DNA of 64,000 nt from Streptomyces maremycinicus (GCF_001184025.1 NZ_BBYG01000019.1:310001-374000), one strand, 5' to 3'; counted from the first letter of the stretch, positions 8,453-16,950 are shown. Program-made: numbers and translations. The notes: generated by a model not told the origin, from the sequence alone.

Positions 8453-9364
8453 TCAGACGCGGGCGCCCGAGAGGCGCTCCACGGCCCGCAGCAGGGCGGA
8501 GTGGTCCAGGCCGCCGTCCCCCTGTGCGCGCAGGCTCGCGACCAGCTGGGCGACCACCGCGCCGACGGGCAGGGCCGCGCCGACGTTGCGGGCGGCGTCC
8601 GTGACGATGCCCATGTCCTTGTGGTGCAGGTCGATCCGGAAGCCCGGCTTGAAGTCGCGGGTGAGGAAGTTGTCCTTCTTGCGGGCCAGCACGGTCGAGC
8701 CGGCGAGCCCGCCGCCCAGCACGTCCAGCGCCGCCTTCAGGTCCACGCCCGACTTCTCCAGGAAGACGACGGCCTCGGCGCACGCCTGGATGTTCACGGC
8801 CACGATCAGCTGGTTGGCGGCCTTCACGGTCTGGCCCGAGCCGTGCGGACCGCACAGCACGATGGTCCTGCCGAGCGCCTCGAAGAGGGGTTCCGCCTCG
8901 TCGAAGTCGCTCTGCTCGCCGCCCACCATGATGGACAGCACGGCCTCGACGGCGCCGGCCTCGCCGCCGGACACGGGGGCGTCGAGCACCCGGATGCCCT
9001 TGTCCCTCGCCGCGCGGGCCAGGTCGACCGAGGTCTGCGGGGTGATCGAGGACATGTCGATCAGCAGCGCCCCGGACCGGGCGTTCTCCAGGATGCCCTC
9101 GGGTCCGTAGGCGATGGCCTCGACCTGCGGGGAGGCGGGCACCATGGTGATCACGACGTCGGCGTCGCGGACCGCCTCGGCGACGGACCCGGCGGCCCTG
9201 CCGCCTGCGGCGGTCAGCCGGTCCAGCTTGTCCTGTTCCAGGGTGAAGCCGGTGACGTCATAACCCGCCTTGAGCAGGTTCTCGGACATGGGCGAGCCCA
9301 TGATGCCGAGGCCGATCCAGGCGATCTTGGGAAGTGCGGAATCCGCGGGAAGTGCGTTGCTCAT
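8453..9364 (-). CDS. glxR: 2-hydroxy-3-oxopropionate (tartronate semialdehyde) reductase
   Basis: A 303-aa member of the 3-hydroxyisobutyrate dehydrogenase family that reduces tartronate semialdehyde to D-glycerate with NAD(P)H. It has the N-terminal Rossmann motif IGLGIMGSPMSENLLKAG, the substrate motif DAPVSGGEAGAVE, and the catalytic lysine region SGQTVKAANQLIV, followed by the KDMGIVTDAA segment typical of the family. ATG at 9364 follows GAGAGG. The gene lies 25 bases after hyi and is cotranscribed with it, completing the route from glyoxylate to glycerate that starts with Gcl. Confidence 0.93.
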   Translation of the reverse strand: MSNALPADSALPKIAWIGLGIMGSPMSENLLKAGYDVTGFTLEQDKLDRLTAAGGRAAGSVAEAVRDADVVITMVPASPQVEAIAYGPEGILENARSGALLIDMSSITPQTSVDLARAARDKGIRVLDAPVSGGEAGAVEAVLSIMVGGEQSDFDEAEPLFEALGRTIVLCGPHGSGQTVKAANQLIVAVNIQACAEAVVFLEKSGVDLKAALDVLGGGLAGSTVLARKKDNFLTRDFKPGFRIDLHHKDMGIVTDAARNVGAALPVGAVVAQLVASLRAQGDGGLDHSALLRAVERLSGARV

Positions 9365-9389
9365 CAAGGGTGCCTCTCGGTACGGGGGG

Positions 9390-10211
9390 TCAGCGGGGCA
9401 GCCAGTCGAAGGCCTCGGCGCTCGGACGGTCGCCCGGCTTGTACTCGAGGCCGACCCAGCCGTCGTATCCGGCCTTCCGCAGCCGGTCGAGGAGGTCCTC
9501 GAGAGGCAGCGAGCCGGTGCCCGGCGCGCCACGGCCCGGGTTGTCGGCGATCTGTACGTGGCCGGTCCTCGACGCGTAGCGCTCGATCACCGACGGCAGG
9601 TCCTCGCCGTTCATCGACAGGTGGTACAGGTCCATCAGGAACTTCGCGTTGCCGAGTCCCGTGGCGTCGTTGACCTTGTCGACGACGCCGATCGCGGCCG
9701 GCGCGCTGACCAGCGGGTAGCGGGGGGACTCGGGCCGGTTGAGCGCCTCGACGAGGAGGATCGCGCCGATCCGGTGCGCGGCCCGGGCCGCGAGGACCAG
9801 GTTCTCCAGCGCGAGGGCGTCCTGCTCGGCCGGGTCCACGCCGTCGACGCGGTTGCCGTACAGAGCGTTGAGCGCGCCGCAGCCCAGGGACTGCGCGAAG
9901 CCGGCGGCCACGTCGATGTTGGCGCGGAACCGTTCCGACTCCTCGCCGGGCAGTGACAGGGCGCCGCGGTCGGGGCCCGGGAGCTGTCCGGCGTAGAAGT
10001 TGAGGCCCGTGAGCCGGACGCCCGCGTCCTCGATCGCCTTCTTCAGGGCATCCAGCTCGGACGGCTCGGGGGTGGGGGAGTCGATCCAGGGCCACCACAG
10101 CTCGACCGCGGTGAAGCCGGCCGCGGCGGCGGCCGCGGGGCGCTCCAGGAGCGGGAGTTCCGTGAAGAGGATCGACAGGTTGACGTTGAAGCGCTGGTCT
10201 TCGAATCCCAT
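9390..10211 (-). CDS. hyi: Hydroxypyruvate isomerase
   Basis: A 273-aa TIM-barrel protein of the AP-endonuclease-2/Hyi family that interconverts hydroxypyruvate and tartronate semialdehyde. Characteristic segments are FNVNLSILFTELPLLER at the N terminus, the metal-site glutamate in LLVEALNRPE, the MDLYHLSMNGEDL stretch, and HVQIADNPGRGAPGTGSL near the C terminus. It is first in the operon with glxR. Two operator copies lie 32-67 bp upstream, so it is probably controlled together with gcl. Confidence 0.93.
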   Translation of the reverse strand: MGFEDQRFNVNLSILFTELPLLERPAAAAAAGFTAVELWWPWIDSPTPEPSELDALKKAIEDAGVRLTGLNFYAGQLPGPDRGALSLPGEESERFRANIDVAAGFAQSLGCGALNALYGNRVDGVDPAEQDALALENLVLAARAAHRIGAILLVEALNRPESPRYPLVSAPAAIGVVDKVNDATGLGNAKFLMDLYHLSMNGEDLPSVIERYASRTGHVQIADNPGRGAPGTGSLPLEDLLDRLRKAGYDGWVGLEYKPGDRPSAEAFDWLPR

Positions 10212-10242
10212 GGGGTTCCGCGCTCCCTTCCGTGTCGATTAT

Positions 10243-10257
10243 TTCCGTATTGCGGAA
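10243..10257. promoter_or_regulatory. Operator TTCCG-N5-CGGAA upstream of hyi
   Basis: TTCCG-TATTG-CGGAA has the same half-sites as the gcl operator and lies 32 bp before the hyi start, close to where the promoter should be. Confidence 0.75.
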
Positions 10258-10263
10258 GTTAGT

Positions 10264-10278
10264 TTCTGCTTATTGGAA
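10264..10278. promoter_or_regulatory. Second operator copy upstream of hyi
   Basis: TTCTG-CTTAT-TGGAA matches 8 of 10 half-site bases and is again exactly 21 bp from its partner, the same geometry as at gcl. Confidence 0.6.
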
Positions 10279-10437
10279 GATTGCCGTTCGGTCGGGCGGC
10301 TTGTCAAGAGGAGGAGGGGTCGTGCCCGGGCCTGGCCGGAGTGGAACCCCGACTCCCGGGTGATCGTCGGCCCGGTCCGTTAAGGTCGGGGTCCGGGCGC
10401 CGACGTTCCGGTCCCGTTCAGAGAGGTGTGGGGCGCG

Positions 10438-10722
10438 ATGCGACTGAAAGTGGAGTTCACCACCGAGCCCTTCGACCTCGACGAGGCACCCGCGCACGCG
10501 CTGGTCGCCCGAGAGGTGATCGAGGCCGCCGACCTCGACACGGTGGACGTCGGGCCCTTCGGCAACACCGTGGAGGGTGCCGCGGACGCGGTGCTCGCGG
10601 CCGTGGACGCCCTGCTGCGCGAGTCCCTCGGCGCGGGAGCCACCCGTATCTCGCTCCAGGTCAACGTCATCGGGGGCGCGGACCGGGACGCGGCCGGGGA
10701 CGTCGTCGGGGAGGGCGCGTGA
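10438..10722 (+). CDS. MTH1187/thiamine-binding-like (DUF77) small protein
   Basis: A 94-aa ferredoxin-like-fold protein of the MTH1187/YkoF group: MRLKVEFTTEPFDLDE, then VDVGPFGNTVEGAADAVLAAVDALLRESLGAGATRISLQVNVI. The Gxxx(T/N)xxEG segment is the conserved core. Relatives bind thiamine or related small ligands, but the ligand here is not known. ATG at 10438 follows GAGAGG by 11 bases; a GTG at 10426 is less likely. It overlaps the next HTH gene by four bases, so the two are probably a sensor/regulator pair, divergent from hyi. Confidence 0.65.
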   Translation: MRLKVEFTTEPFDLDEAPAHALVAREVIEAADLDTVDVGPFGNTVEGAADAVLAAVDALLRESLGAGATRISLQVNVIGGADRDAAGDVVGEGA

Positions 10723-11087
10723 GCACCTCCGGCGACGAGGCCTTCATCGCGGCCGTGAAGCCGCTGGTCGACGCCATGGGCGGGGAGATGCTCCCGCCGG
10801 ACGAGGCCGGGGTCGACGATGTCGTCCTGGCCTGGGAGGGGGTCGACACCGTGGCCGTACGCCTGCCCCAGCTCGCCGACTCCCTCGACCACATCCTCGC
10901 CGCCATGGAGCGCAGGAAGGGCAGACCGCTCGCCGACCTGGACCGCAAGGCCAAGCAGGAGGTCGTACGGATACTCGAGGCGCGTGGCGCCTTCTCCGTG
11001 CGGCACGGCGTGGAGACCGTGGCGAGCGCGCTCGGGGTGAGCCGCTTCACGGTCTACAACTATCTCAACCGGGAGAAAGAGGCCTGA
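10719..11087 (+). CDS. HTH_22-type helix-turn-helix regulator
   Basis: A 122-aa protein. The C-terminal part (residues 75-122) is a clear helix-turn-helix: KQEVVRILEARGAF ... GVETVASALGVSRFTVYNYL, as in the HTH_22 domain of YheO/DauR-like regulators. The N-terminal half (FIAAVKPLVDAMGGEMLPPDEAGVDDVV) is short and is not a full PAS/YheO sensor. GTG at 10719 overlaps the previous TGA, so translation is coupled. Its position between the hyi and uraD operators makes it a candidate local regulator, but the dyad operators better suit a dimeric IclR-type protein. This remains open. Confidence 0.7.
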   Translation: MSTSGDEAFIAAVKPLVDAMGGEMLPPDEAGVDDVVLAWEGVDTVAVRLPQLADSLDHILAAMERRKGRPLADLDRKAKQEVVRILEARGAFSVRHGVETVASALGVSRFTVYNYLNREKEA

Positions 11088-11143
11088 GCGGCCCCTCGCG
11101 GGACGAACGGCGGCCCGCCGGTGGGCCGATGGGGGACGCCGGG

Positions 11144-11158
11144 TTTCGTTACCCGGAA
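11144..11158. promoter_or_regulatory. Operator TTTCG-N5-CGGAA upstream of uraD operon
   Basis: TTTCG-TTACC-CGGAA differs by one base from the gcl/hyi operator half-sites and lies 95 bp before the uraD start. Immediately downstream (11162-11176) is a second perfect dyad, TCAACA-AAG-TGTTGA, overlapping a TTGACG that could be a -35 element. Confidence 0.6.
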
Positions 11159-11161
11159 TTT

Positions 11162-11176
11162 TCAACAAAGTGTTGA
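11162..11176. promoter_or_regulatory. Inverted repeat TCAACA-N3-TGTTGA before uraD
   Basis: A perfect 6-bp dyad with a 3-bp spacer, AT-rich relative to its surroundings. It is likely a regulator site in the promoter of the uricase operon. Confidence 0.55.
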
Positions 11177-11252
11177 CGTGGTGTCGGGGTCAGGCGTTAG
11201 CTGGCCGCAGTCCGCTCAAGCACGAAGGCCGCTCGCGGCCCCGGAGGCTCCC

Positions 11253-11762
11253 GTGACTTCGACTTCCCCACCGCCGGGCCTGGCCCGGTTCAACGGCCTC
11301 GAGGAGTCCGCGGCCCGCGCCGCGCTCCACGAGGCGTGTGCCTCCACGGCATGGGCCGCCCGACTGCTCGCGGCCCGCCCCTACGCCACCGTCGCCGACC
11401 TGTACGGCGCCAGCGACGCCGCGACGGCCGGCCTCACCGCCACGGACCTGGCGGAGGCGATGGCCGGGCACCCGCCGATCGGCCGCCCGAAGCCCGGCGA
11501 CCCGACCTCGGCCCGCGAACAGCGCGGCATGGCCGGGGCGTCGGAGGAGCTCAAGGCCGAGATGCTCGAACTGAACCTGGCCTACCAGGAGAGGTTCGGC
11601 CATGTCTTCCTGATCTGCGCCACCGGTCGCACCGGCGAGCAGATGCGCGACGCGGTCAAGGAGCGGATCGGCAACGCGCCGGAGCGGGAACGGGAGATCG
11701 TCCGCGTCGAACTGGGCAAGATCAACCGTATCCGCCTCGCCCGACTCGTCGAAGAGGACTGA
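11253..11762 (+). CDS. uraD: 2-oxo-4-hydroxy-4-carboxy-5-ureidoimidazoline (OHCU) decarboxylase
   Basis: A 169-aa all-helical enzyme that decarboxylates OHCU to S-allantoin, the last step of urate breakdown to allantoin. The catalytic His is in the signature AGHPPIGRPKPGD, and FGHVFLICATGRTGEQM and EREREIVRVELGKINRIRL match the conserved C-terminal helices. GTG at 11253 is chosen because GGAGG lies five bases upstream; the open frame to 11121 crosses the operators. It leads a three-gene operon with HIU hydrolase and uricase. Confidence 0.93.
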   Translation: MTSTSPPPGLARFNGLEESAARAALHEACASTAWAARLLAARPYATVADLYGASDAATAGLTATDLAEAMAGHPPIGRPKPGDPTSAREQRGMAGASEELKAEMLELNLAYQERFGHVFLICATGRTGEQMRDAVKERIGNAPEREREIVRVELGKINRIRLARLVEED

Positions 11763-11770
11763 CACACCCC

Positions 11771-12214
11771 ATGAGCACCAGCAGCACCGCCGCATCCGTC
11801 TCCACCGCCTCGGTGTCCACCCACATCCTCGACACCTCCGTCGGCCGGCCCGCCGCGGGAGTCGCCGTCCGTCTCTCCGCCCGCCGGGGCCGGGGCGCCC
11901 GGCACGGGCAGGAGGGGGAGTGGCAGGCGCTCGGCGGATCCGCGACCGACGCGGACGGCCGGTGCAAGGACCTGCCGGCGCTGCCGGAGGGGACCACCCA
12001 TGTACGGCTCGACTTCGCCGTGGAGGCGTATTTCGAGCGATCCGAGAAGAAGAAAGCCGATGCGCAGCAGGACGCCCCCGCGAATCGGGACAGCGGTGCC
12101 CCCGGAGTGTTCTTCCCGGAGGTGACGATCACCTTCGCCGTCGTGCCCGGCGAGCACTACCACGTACCGCTGCTGCTCAACCCGTTCGGCTACTCCGTTT
12201 ACCGAGGGAGCTAG
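11771..12214 (+). CDS. uraH: 5-hydroxyisourate hydrolase (transthyretin-like)
   Basis: A 147-aa transthyretin-related enzyme that hydrolyses 5-hydroxyisourate to OHCU. The N-terminal catalytic His is in VSTHILDTSVGRPAAG, the second His in EHYHVPLLLNPFGYSVYRGS, and the C terminus is the diagnostic YRGS. Odd point: a charged insert of about 25 residues (ERSEKKKADAQQDAPANRD and following) lies in the loop after VEAYF, making it longer than the usual 110-120 aa. It is placed eight bases after uraD and four before uricase. Confidence 0.93.
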   Translation: MSTSSTAASVSTASVSTHILDTSVGRPAAGVAVRLSARRGRGARHGQEGEWQALGGSATDADGRCKDLPALPEGTTHVRLDFAVEAYFERSEKKKADAQQDAPANRDSGAPGVFFPEVTITFAVVPGEHYHVPLLLNPFGYSVYRGS

Positions 12215-12218
12215 CTAG

Positions 12219-13139
12219 ATGACCGCACATTCCCACCCGGCCCGCCCCGTGTTCCTGGGACAGAACCAGTACGGCAAGGCCGAGAACCGAGTCGTCAAGA
12301 TCACGCGGGACGGTGCCACCCACCACATCAAGGACCTCAACGTGTCCGTGGCGCTGAGCGGCGACATGGACGAGGTCCACTACTCCGGCTCCAACGCCAA
12401 CGTCCTGCCGACGGACACCACCAAGAACACGGTGTACGCCTTCGCCAAGGAGCACGGCATAGAGTCCGCCGAGCAGTTCGGCATCCACCTGGCCCGCCAC
12501 TTCGTCACCTCGCAGGAGCCGATCGGTACCGCGCGGATCCGGATCGAGGAGTACGCCTGGGAGCGGATCGAGACGCCCGGCGAGGACGAGCACTCCTTCG
12601 TCCGCAAGGGCCAGGAGACCCGCGTCTCCCAGATCACGTACGACGGCTCCTCCTGGGAGGTCGTCTCCGGGCTCAAGGACCTGGTCGTCATGAACTCGAC
12701 GAACTCGGAGTTCTGGGGCTACGTCAAGGACAAGTACACGACGCTGCCCGAGGCGCACGACCGGATCCTGGCGACCGAGGTGTCCAGCCGCTGGCGCTTC
12801 AACTGGTCCGACGACGCCCAGCAGGCGCCCGACTGGGAGGAGTCGTACGCCAGGGTCAAGGAGCACATGCTGCTGGCCTTCGCGGAGACCTACTCCCTCT
12901 CCCTCCAGCAGACCCTGTACGCCATGGGCGCGCGGATCATCGACCACCGCGACGAGATCGACGAGGTCCGCTTCTCCCTCCCGAACAAGCACCACTTCCT
13001 GGTGGACCTGAAGCCGTTCGGACTGAAGAACGAACACGAGGTCTACTACGCCGCAGACCGCCCCTACGGGCTGATCGAGGCCACCGTCCTGCGGGACGGC
13101 TGCGAGCCGAAGATCCCGGTGGACCTCACCACCCTCTGA
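12219..13139 (+). CDS. uox: Uricase (urate oxidase)
   Basis: A 306-aa urate oxidase that oxidises urate to 5-hydroxyisourate with O2 and no cofactor. Conserved segments: LGQNQYGKAENRVVKI (the active-site Lys region), NVLPTDTTKNTVYAFAKE (the Thr of the catalytic dyad), and HHFLVDLKPFGLKNEHEVYYAADRPYGLIEATV near the C terminus. It ends in TTL, with no peroxisomal signal, as expected in bacteria. GAGGGAG precedes ATG 12219. It is the last gene of the uraD-uraH-uox unit and is followed by a hairpin. Confidence 0.96.
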   Translation: MTAHSHPARPVFLGQNQYGKAENRVVKITRDGATHHIKDLNVSVALSGDMDEVHYSGSNANVLPTDTTKNTVYAFAKEHGIESAEQFGIHLARHFVTSQEPIGTARIRIEEYAWERIETPGEDEHSFVRKGQETRVSQITYDGSSWEVVSGLKDLVVMNSTNSEFWGYVKDKYTTLPEAHDRILATEVSSRWRFNWSDDAQQAPDWEESYARVKEHMLLAFAETYSLSLQQTLYAMGARIIDHRDEIDEVRFSLPNKHHFLVDLKPFGLKNEHEVYYAADRPYGLIEATVLRDGCEPKIPVDLTTL

Positions 13140-13161
13140 ACCGCCCCACCCTTCTCGGCAC

Positions 13162-13197
13162 CCGTGGCCGGCGAGCCCCGCGCCCCACCGGCCACGG
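13162..13197. terminator. Hairpin after uricase
   Basis: CCGTGGCCGG and CCGGCCACGG form a perfect 10-bp stem with a 16-base loop, 23 bp after the uricase stop. It may only attenuate, since the next gene runs in the same direction. Confidence 0.6.
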
Positions 13198-13263
13198 CAC
13201 TCAAACTCCCAGGGTCCTGCCGTGCCCTCCCCACCAGAGTCCAAGAGTGAAAAGGACGACATC

Positions 13264-14643
13264 ATGGCAGCAGACCGGCGCACCGTCATCGAGAACTGTT
13301 CGATCGCGACCGTCGACGCCCGGGACACCGAGTACGCGAACGGTCACGTCGTCCTCGCCGGCAACCGGATCGAGTCGCTCGGCGCGGGCAGGGCCCCGGA
13401 CGGCCTGGAGAACGTCGAGCGCCGCATCGACGCCACCGGGCACCTGGTCACCCCGGGCCTGGTCAACACCCACCACCACTTCTACCAGTGGATCACCCGC
13501 GGACTGGCCACCGACCACAACCTCTTCGACTGGCTCGTCGCCCTCTACCCCACCTGGGCGCGCATCGACGAACAGATGGTCCGCGCGGCCGCCCAGGGCT
13601 CCCTGGCGATGATGGCCCGCGGTGGTGTCACCACCGCGATGGACCACCACTACGTCTTCCCGAAGGGCTCCGGCGACCTGTCCGGCGCGATCATCGGCGC
13701 CGCCCGCGACATGGGCGTCCGGTTCACCCTCGCCCGGGGTTCCATGGACCGCAGCGAGAAGGACGGCGGCCTCCCCCCGGACTTCGCCGTCGAGACCCTG
13801 GAAGGCGCCCTCGCCGCCACCGAGGAGACCGTACGACAGCACCACGACCCCTCCTTCGACGCGATGACCCAGGTCGCCGTCGCCCCCTGCTCCCCCTTCT
13901 CCGTCTCCACCGAACTCATGCGCCAGGGCGCCGAGTCGGCCCGCCGGCTCGGGGTGCGCCTGCACACCCACGGCTCGGAGACGGTCGAGGAGGAGAAGTT
14001 CTGCCACGAGCTGTTCGGCATGGGCCCGACCGACTACTTCGAGTCCACCGGCTGGCTCGGCGAGGACGTGTGGATGGCGCACTGCGTCCACATGAACGAC
14101 TCCGACATCGACGCCTTCGCCCGGACGGGGACGGGCGTCGCCCACTGCCCCTCCTCCAACGCCCGGCTGGCGGCCGGTATCGCCCGGGTCCCCGACATGC
14201 TCAAGGCCGGTGTCCCGGTCGGCCTCGGGGTCGACGGCACGGCCTCCAACGAGTCGGGCGAACTCCACACCGAGCTGCGCAACGCCCTGCTGATCAACCG
14301 CCTCGGCGCCCACCGCGAGGCCGCCCTCAACGCCCGTCAGGCGCTGCGCCTCGGCACCCACGGCGGAGCCCGGGTCCTCGGCCGCGGTGCGCAGATCGGC
14401 TCCCTGGAGCCGGGCAAGCTGGCCGACCTGGTGCTGTGGAAGCTGGACACCCTCGCCCACGCCTCCATCGCCGACCCCGTGACCGCCCTGGTCTTCGGCG
14501 CGGCGGCACCCGTCACCGCCTCCTTCGTGAACGGCCGTCAGATCGTCGAGAACGGACGCCTGTTGCACGCCGACGAGGACGCCATCGCCCGCTCGACGCG
14601 GGAAGAGGCGCAGCGGCTGGCGCGCATCGCCGCGCGGGGCTGA
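13264..14643 (+). CDS. 8-oxoguanine deaminase / AtzB-TrzN-type amidohydrolase
   Basis: A 459-aa metal-dependent amidohydrolase of the SsnA/AtzB group. Metal and catalytic residues are in VNTHHHFYQW (HxH), LHTHGSETVEEEKFC, WMAHCVHM, and GLGVDGTASNESGEL (the catalytic Asp). This group includes 8-oxoguanine deaminase, and its position between uricase and a purine permease supports purine-ring deamination feeding urate. Annotations as hydroxydechloroatrazine ethylaminohydrolase are common for such sequences but are less likely by context. ATG 13264 is preceded by AAGGACG. Confidence 0.85.
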   Translation: MAADRRTVIENCSIATVDARDTEYANGHVVLAGNRIESLGAGRAPDGLENVERRIDATGHLVTPGLVNTHHHFYQWITRGLATDHNLFDWLVALYPTWARIDEQMVRAAAQGSLAMMARGGVTTAMDHHYVFPKGSGDLSGAIIGAARDMGVRFTLARGSMDRSEKDGGLPPDFAVETLEGALAATEETVRQHHDPSFDAMTQVAVAPCSPFSVSTELMRQGAESARRLGVRLHTHGSETVEEEKFCHELFGMGPTDYFESTGWLGEDVWMAHCVHMNDSDIDAFARTGTGVAHCPSSNARLAAGIARVPDMLKAGVPVGLGVDGTASNESGELHTELRNALLINRLGAHREAALNARQALRLGTHGGARVLGRGAQIGSLEPGKLADLVLWKLDTLAHASIADPVTALVFGAAAPVTASFVNGRQIVENGRLLHADEDAIARSTREEAQRLARIAARG

Positions 14644-14943
14644 ACACGTCCGTCCCGTAAGGGACCCGGTCCCCGCGGACACTGAACTCCGGTCGAGGGG
14701 GACGGCCCTCGACCGGCAGCCGTGGCCGGGGCGCGCGCGTCCGCGCGTGCCCCGGAACGGCACCAGGGCGACACCCTGTCTCCCGCTGTACCCGTCTTCC
14801 GCTGTACCTTCTCCCGCTGTGCCCTGTCTCCTGGTGCCGCCCGTTTCCGGGCATCTCCGGCTCCAGGCGCCTGCCTCACCGCCGCACCACCTCCCTGACA
14901 CCCGCGTCAGAGCCGACGTGTACCCGACCGGAGGAGAGCCGCC
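14644..14943. other. 300-bp intergenic region: terminator, short repeats, permease promoter
   Basis: A perfect hairpin follows the deaminase (14689-14716). Around 14775-14825 are three imperfect 15-bp tandem copies of TCTCCCGCTGTACCC. The rest should contain the permease promoter; GGAGGAG at 14930-14936 is its ribosome site. No operator of the TTCCG type is seen here. Confidence 0.5.
14689..14716 (+). terminator. Hairpin terminator after deaminase gene
   Basis: CCGGTCGAGGG-6-CCCTCGACCGG is a perfect 11-bp stem located 46 bp after the stop codon. Confidence 0.8.
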
Positions 14944-16338
14944 GTGTCCTCGCATGCAGTCGACCACCCCGTCGACGAGAAACTCCCCGCCCTGAGAATG
15001 ACGACGAGCGGCCTCCAGCACGTGGCCGCCATGTACGCGGGAGTCGTCGCCCCGCCCCTGATCGTCGGCGCCGCCGCGGGCCTCACCGGCACCGAACTCA
15101 CCTTCCTCACCGGCGCGTGTCTGTTCACGGCCGGCCTCGCCACCCTCCTCCAGACACTGGGCGTCTGGAAGATCGGCGCCCGCCTTCCCTTCGTCAACGG
15201 GGTCACCTTCGCCGGGGTCGCCCCCATGACGGCGATCGTGGCCTCCACCGACGACAAGCGGGACGCGCTGCCCGTCATCTTCGGCGCGGTGATCGTCGCC
15301 GGTCTGCTGGGCTTCCTCGCGGCGCCCGTCTTCTGCAAGGCGGTCCGCTTCTTCCCGCCGGTCGTCACCGGGACGGTCATCACGCTGATAGGCGTCTCCC
15401 TGCTCCCCGTCGCCTTCGGCTGGGCGCAGGGACCCGACCCCGCTGCGCACGAGTACGGCTCGACGACGAACCTCGGCCTGGCCGCGGCGACCCTGCTGAT
15501 CGTGCTGCTCCTGCGCCGCTTCACGCGCGGCTTCGTCAAGCAGATCGCCGTCCTGCTGGGGCTGCTCGTCGGCACGCTCGTCGCGATCCCCTTCGGCGTC
15601 ACGGACTTCGGCCCGGTGGCCGACGCCGGTGTCGTCGGCTTCCCCACGCCCTTCCACTTCGGCGCCCCGCGGTTCCAGCTCGCGGCGATCCTGTCGATGT
15701 GCGTGGTGATGGTGGTCTCGATGACCGAATCCACCGCGGACATGCTGGCGTTGGGCGAGATCGTCGAACGCCCGGCGGACGAGCGGACCATCGCGGCCGG
15801 CCTGCGCGCCGACACCCTCGGCTCGGCACTCAGCCCCGTCTTCAACGGCTTCATGTGCAGCGCCTTCGCCCAGAACATCGGGCTGGTCGCGATGACCAGG
15901 ATCCGCAGCCGCTATGTCGTCGCCACCGGCGGCGGCTTCCTCGTCCTGATGGGCCTGTGCCCGATGGCCGCCTCGCTCATCGCCGTCGTACCCCGCCCGG
16001 TCCTCGGCGGCGCCGGGGTGGTCCTGTTCGGGTCGGTCGCCGCCAGCGGCATCCAGACCCTGGTCCGGGCCGGTCTGGAGAAGGACAACAACGTCCTGAT
16101 CGTCGCCGTCTCACTGGCGGTCGGCATCATCCCGATCACCGCGCCGGAGTTCTACCACGCCTTCCCGGAGACGGCGAAGATCGTCCTGGACTCGGGCATC
16201 TCCACCGGCTGCCTGGCCGCCGTCCTGCTCAACCTGGTCTTCAACCACGGCCGGGGGCGCGACGCGGCGGACGTGACCCACCCGATGGAGGCGGGGGAGG
16301 AACTCACCGGGGCGCGCCGGGCCCCGGCCACACCATGA
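14944..16338 (+). CDS. NCS2-family purine (urate/xanthine) permease
   Basis: A 464-aa polytopic membrane protein with 12-14 hydrophobic segments. The family core is visible: GLQHVAAMYAGVVAPPLIVG near the N terminus, ESTADMLALGEIV in the middle (the substrate-contacting glutamate region), and the signature FAQNIGLVAMTRIRSR. It should import urate or xanthine by proton symport and so supply the deaminase and uricase genes just upstream. GTG at 14944 has GGAGGAG upstream. Its 3' end overlaps the convergent exonuclease gene by 35 bases. Confidence 0.9.
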   Translation: MSSHAVDHPVDEKLPALRMTTSGLQHVAAMYAGVVAPPLIVGAAAGLTGTELTFLTGACLFTAGLATLLQTLGVWKIGARLPFVNGVTFAGVAPMTAIVASTDDKRDALPVIFGAVIVAGLLGFLAAPVFCKAVRFFPPVVTGTVITLIGVSLLPVAFGWAQGPDPAAHEYGSTTNLGLAAATLLIVLLLRRFTRGFVKQIAVLLGLLVGTLVAIPFGVTDFGPVADAGVVGFPTPFHFGAPRFQLAAILSMCVVMVVSMTESTADMLALGEIVERPADERTIAAGLRADTLGSALSPVFNGFMCSAFAQNIGLVAMTRIRSRYVVATGGGFLVLMGLCPMAASLIAVVPRPVLGGAGVVLFGSVAASGIQTLVRAGLEKDNNVLIVAVSLAVGIIPITAPEFYHAFPETAKIVLDSGISTGCLAAVLLNLVFNHGRGRDAADVTHPMEAGEELTGARRAPATP

Positions 16339-16906
16339 GGTTGGCGAACAGCTCCACCTGCTCGACGGCGTCGTCCAGCGCATGGTGCGTGTGCGGGCGC
16401 TTCGACAGGAGGTGCGACGGCATCGTCCGCTTCCCCACCGCCCGCAGCGGCAACCCCGCCTTGGTGGCGTACAGCGTCTTCATGTCGAGGCAGCCGGAGT
16501 GCCCGAAGGGGCTCTCCCCGGTGAAGCGGATCAAGTACCAGTACAGGAACGTCCAGTCGTACGACGCCGGGTAGCCGCACATCACCGGCTGGGCGTCACC
16601 GCTCACCTCGCGCACCCAGCGGGTGAACTGGGCCAGTGCCAGGGAGGGTTCGAGTCCCTTCTCGGCCAGGAGCTTGCGGTCGAGCCCGCTCACGGCCAGC
16701 GCCTCGGGGACGAACTCCTCGCTGATCGGCCGCAGTTCGCGGTAGAAGGTCTGCCGGGCGGGGTCGGCCGCGGTGAACCCGTCGGCGTCCTGCCGCCCCG
16801 CGACCGCCGCGCCCAGGCTCAGCAACGAGTACGGTCCGGGGATCGGGCCGTCCGCCTCGATGTCGACGGAGATGTAGAGGCTGGGCTTCACGCGTCGTAC
16901 GGACAT
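16304..16906 (-). CDS. DEDDh 3'-5' exonuclease (DnaQ-like)
   Basis: A 200-aa exonuclease-fold protein. The first acidic pair is in YISVDIEADGPIPG, the middle acidic residue is near GYPASYDWTFLYWYL, and the final His and Asp are in HHALDDAVEQ, so all four DEDDh positions look present. It probably trims single-stranded DNA or RNA in the cytoplasm, but is not the polymerase proofreading subunit. ATG 16906 has a weak ribosome site; a downstream GTG is possible. It overlaps the purine permease end. Confidence 0.82.
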   Translation of the reverse strand: MSVRRVKPSLYISVDIEADGPIPGPYSLLSLGAAVAGRQDADGFTAADPARQTFYRELRPISEEFVPEALAVSGLDRKLLAEKGLEPSLALAQFTRWVREVSGDAQPVMCGYPASYDWTFLYWYLIRFTGESPFGHSGCLDMKTLYATKAGLPLRAVGKRTMPSHLLSKRPHTHHALDDAVEQVELFANLMVWPGPGAPR

Positions 16907-16950
16907 GGAACCGGAGCATCGCAGGTCCGCGGGGGTCTTCGCATCCGGAT

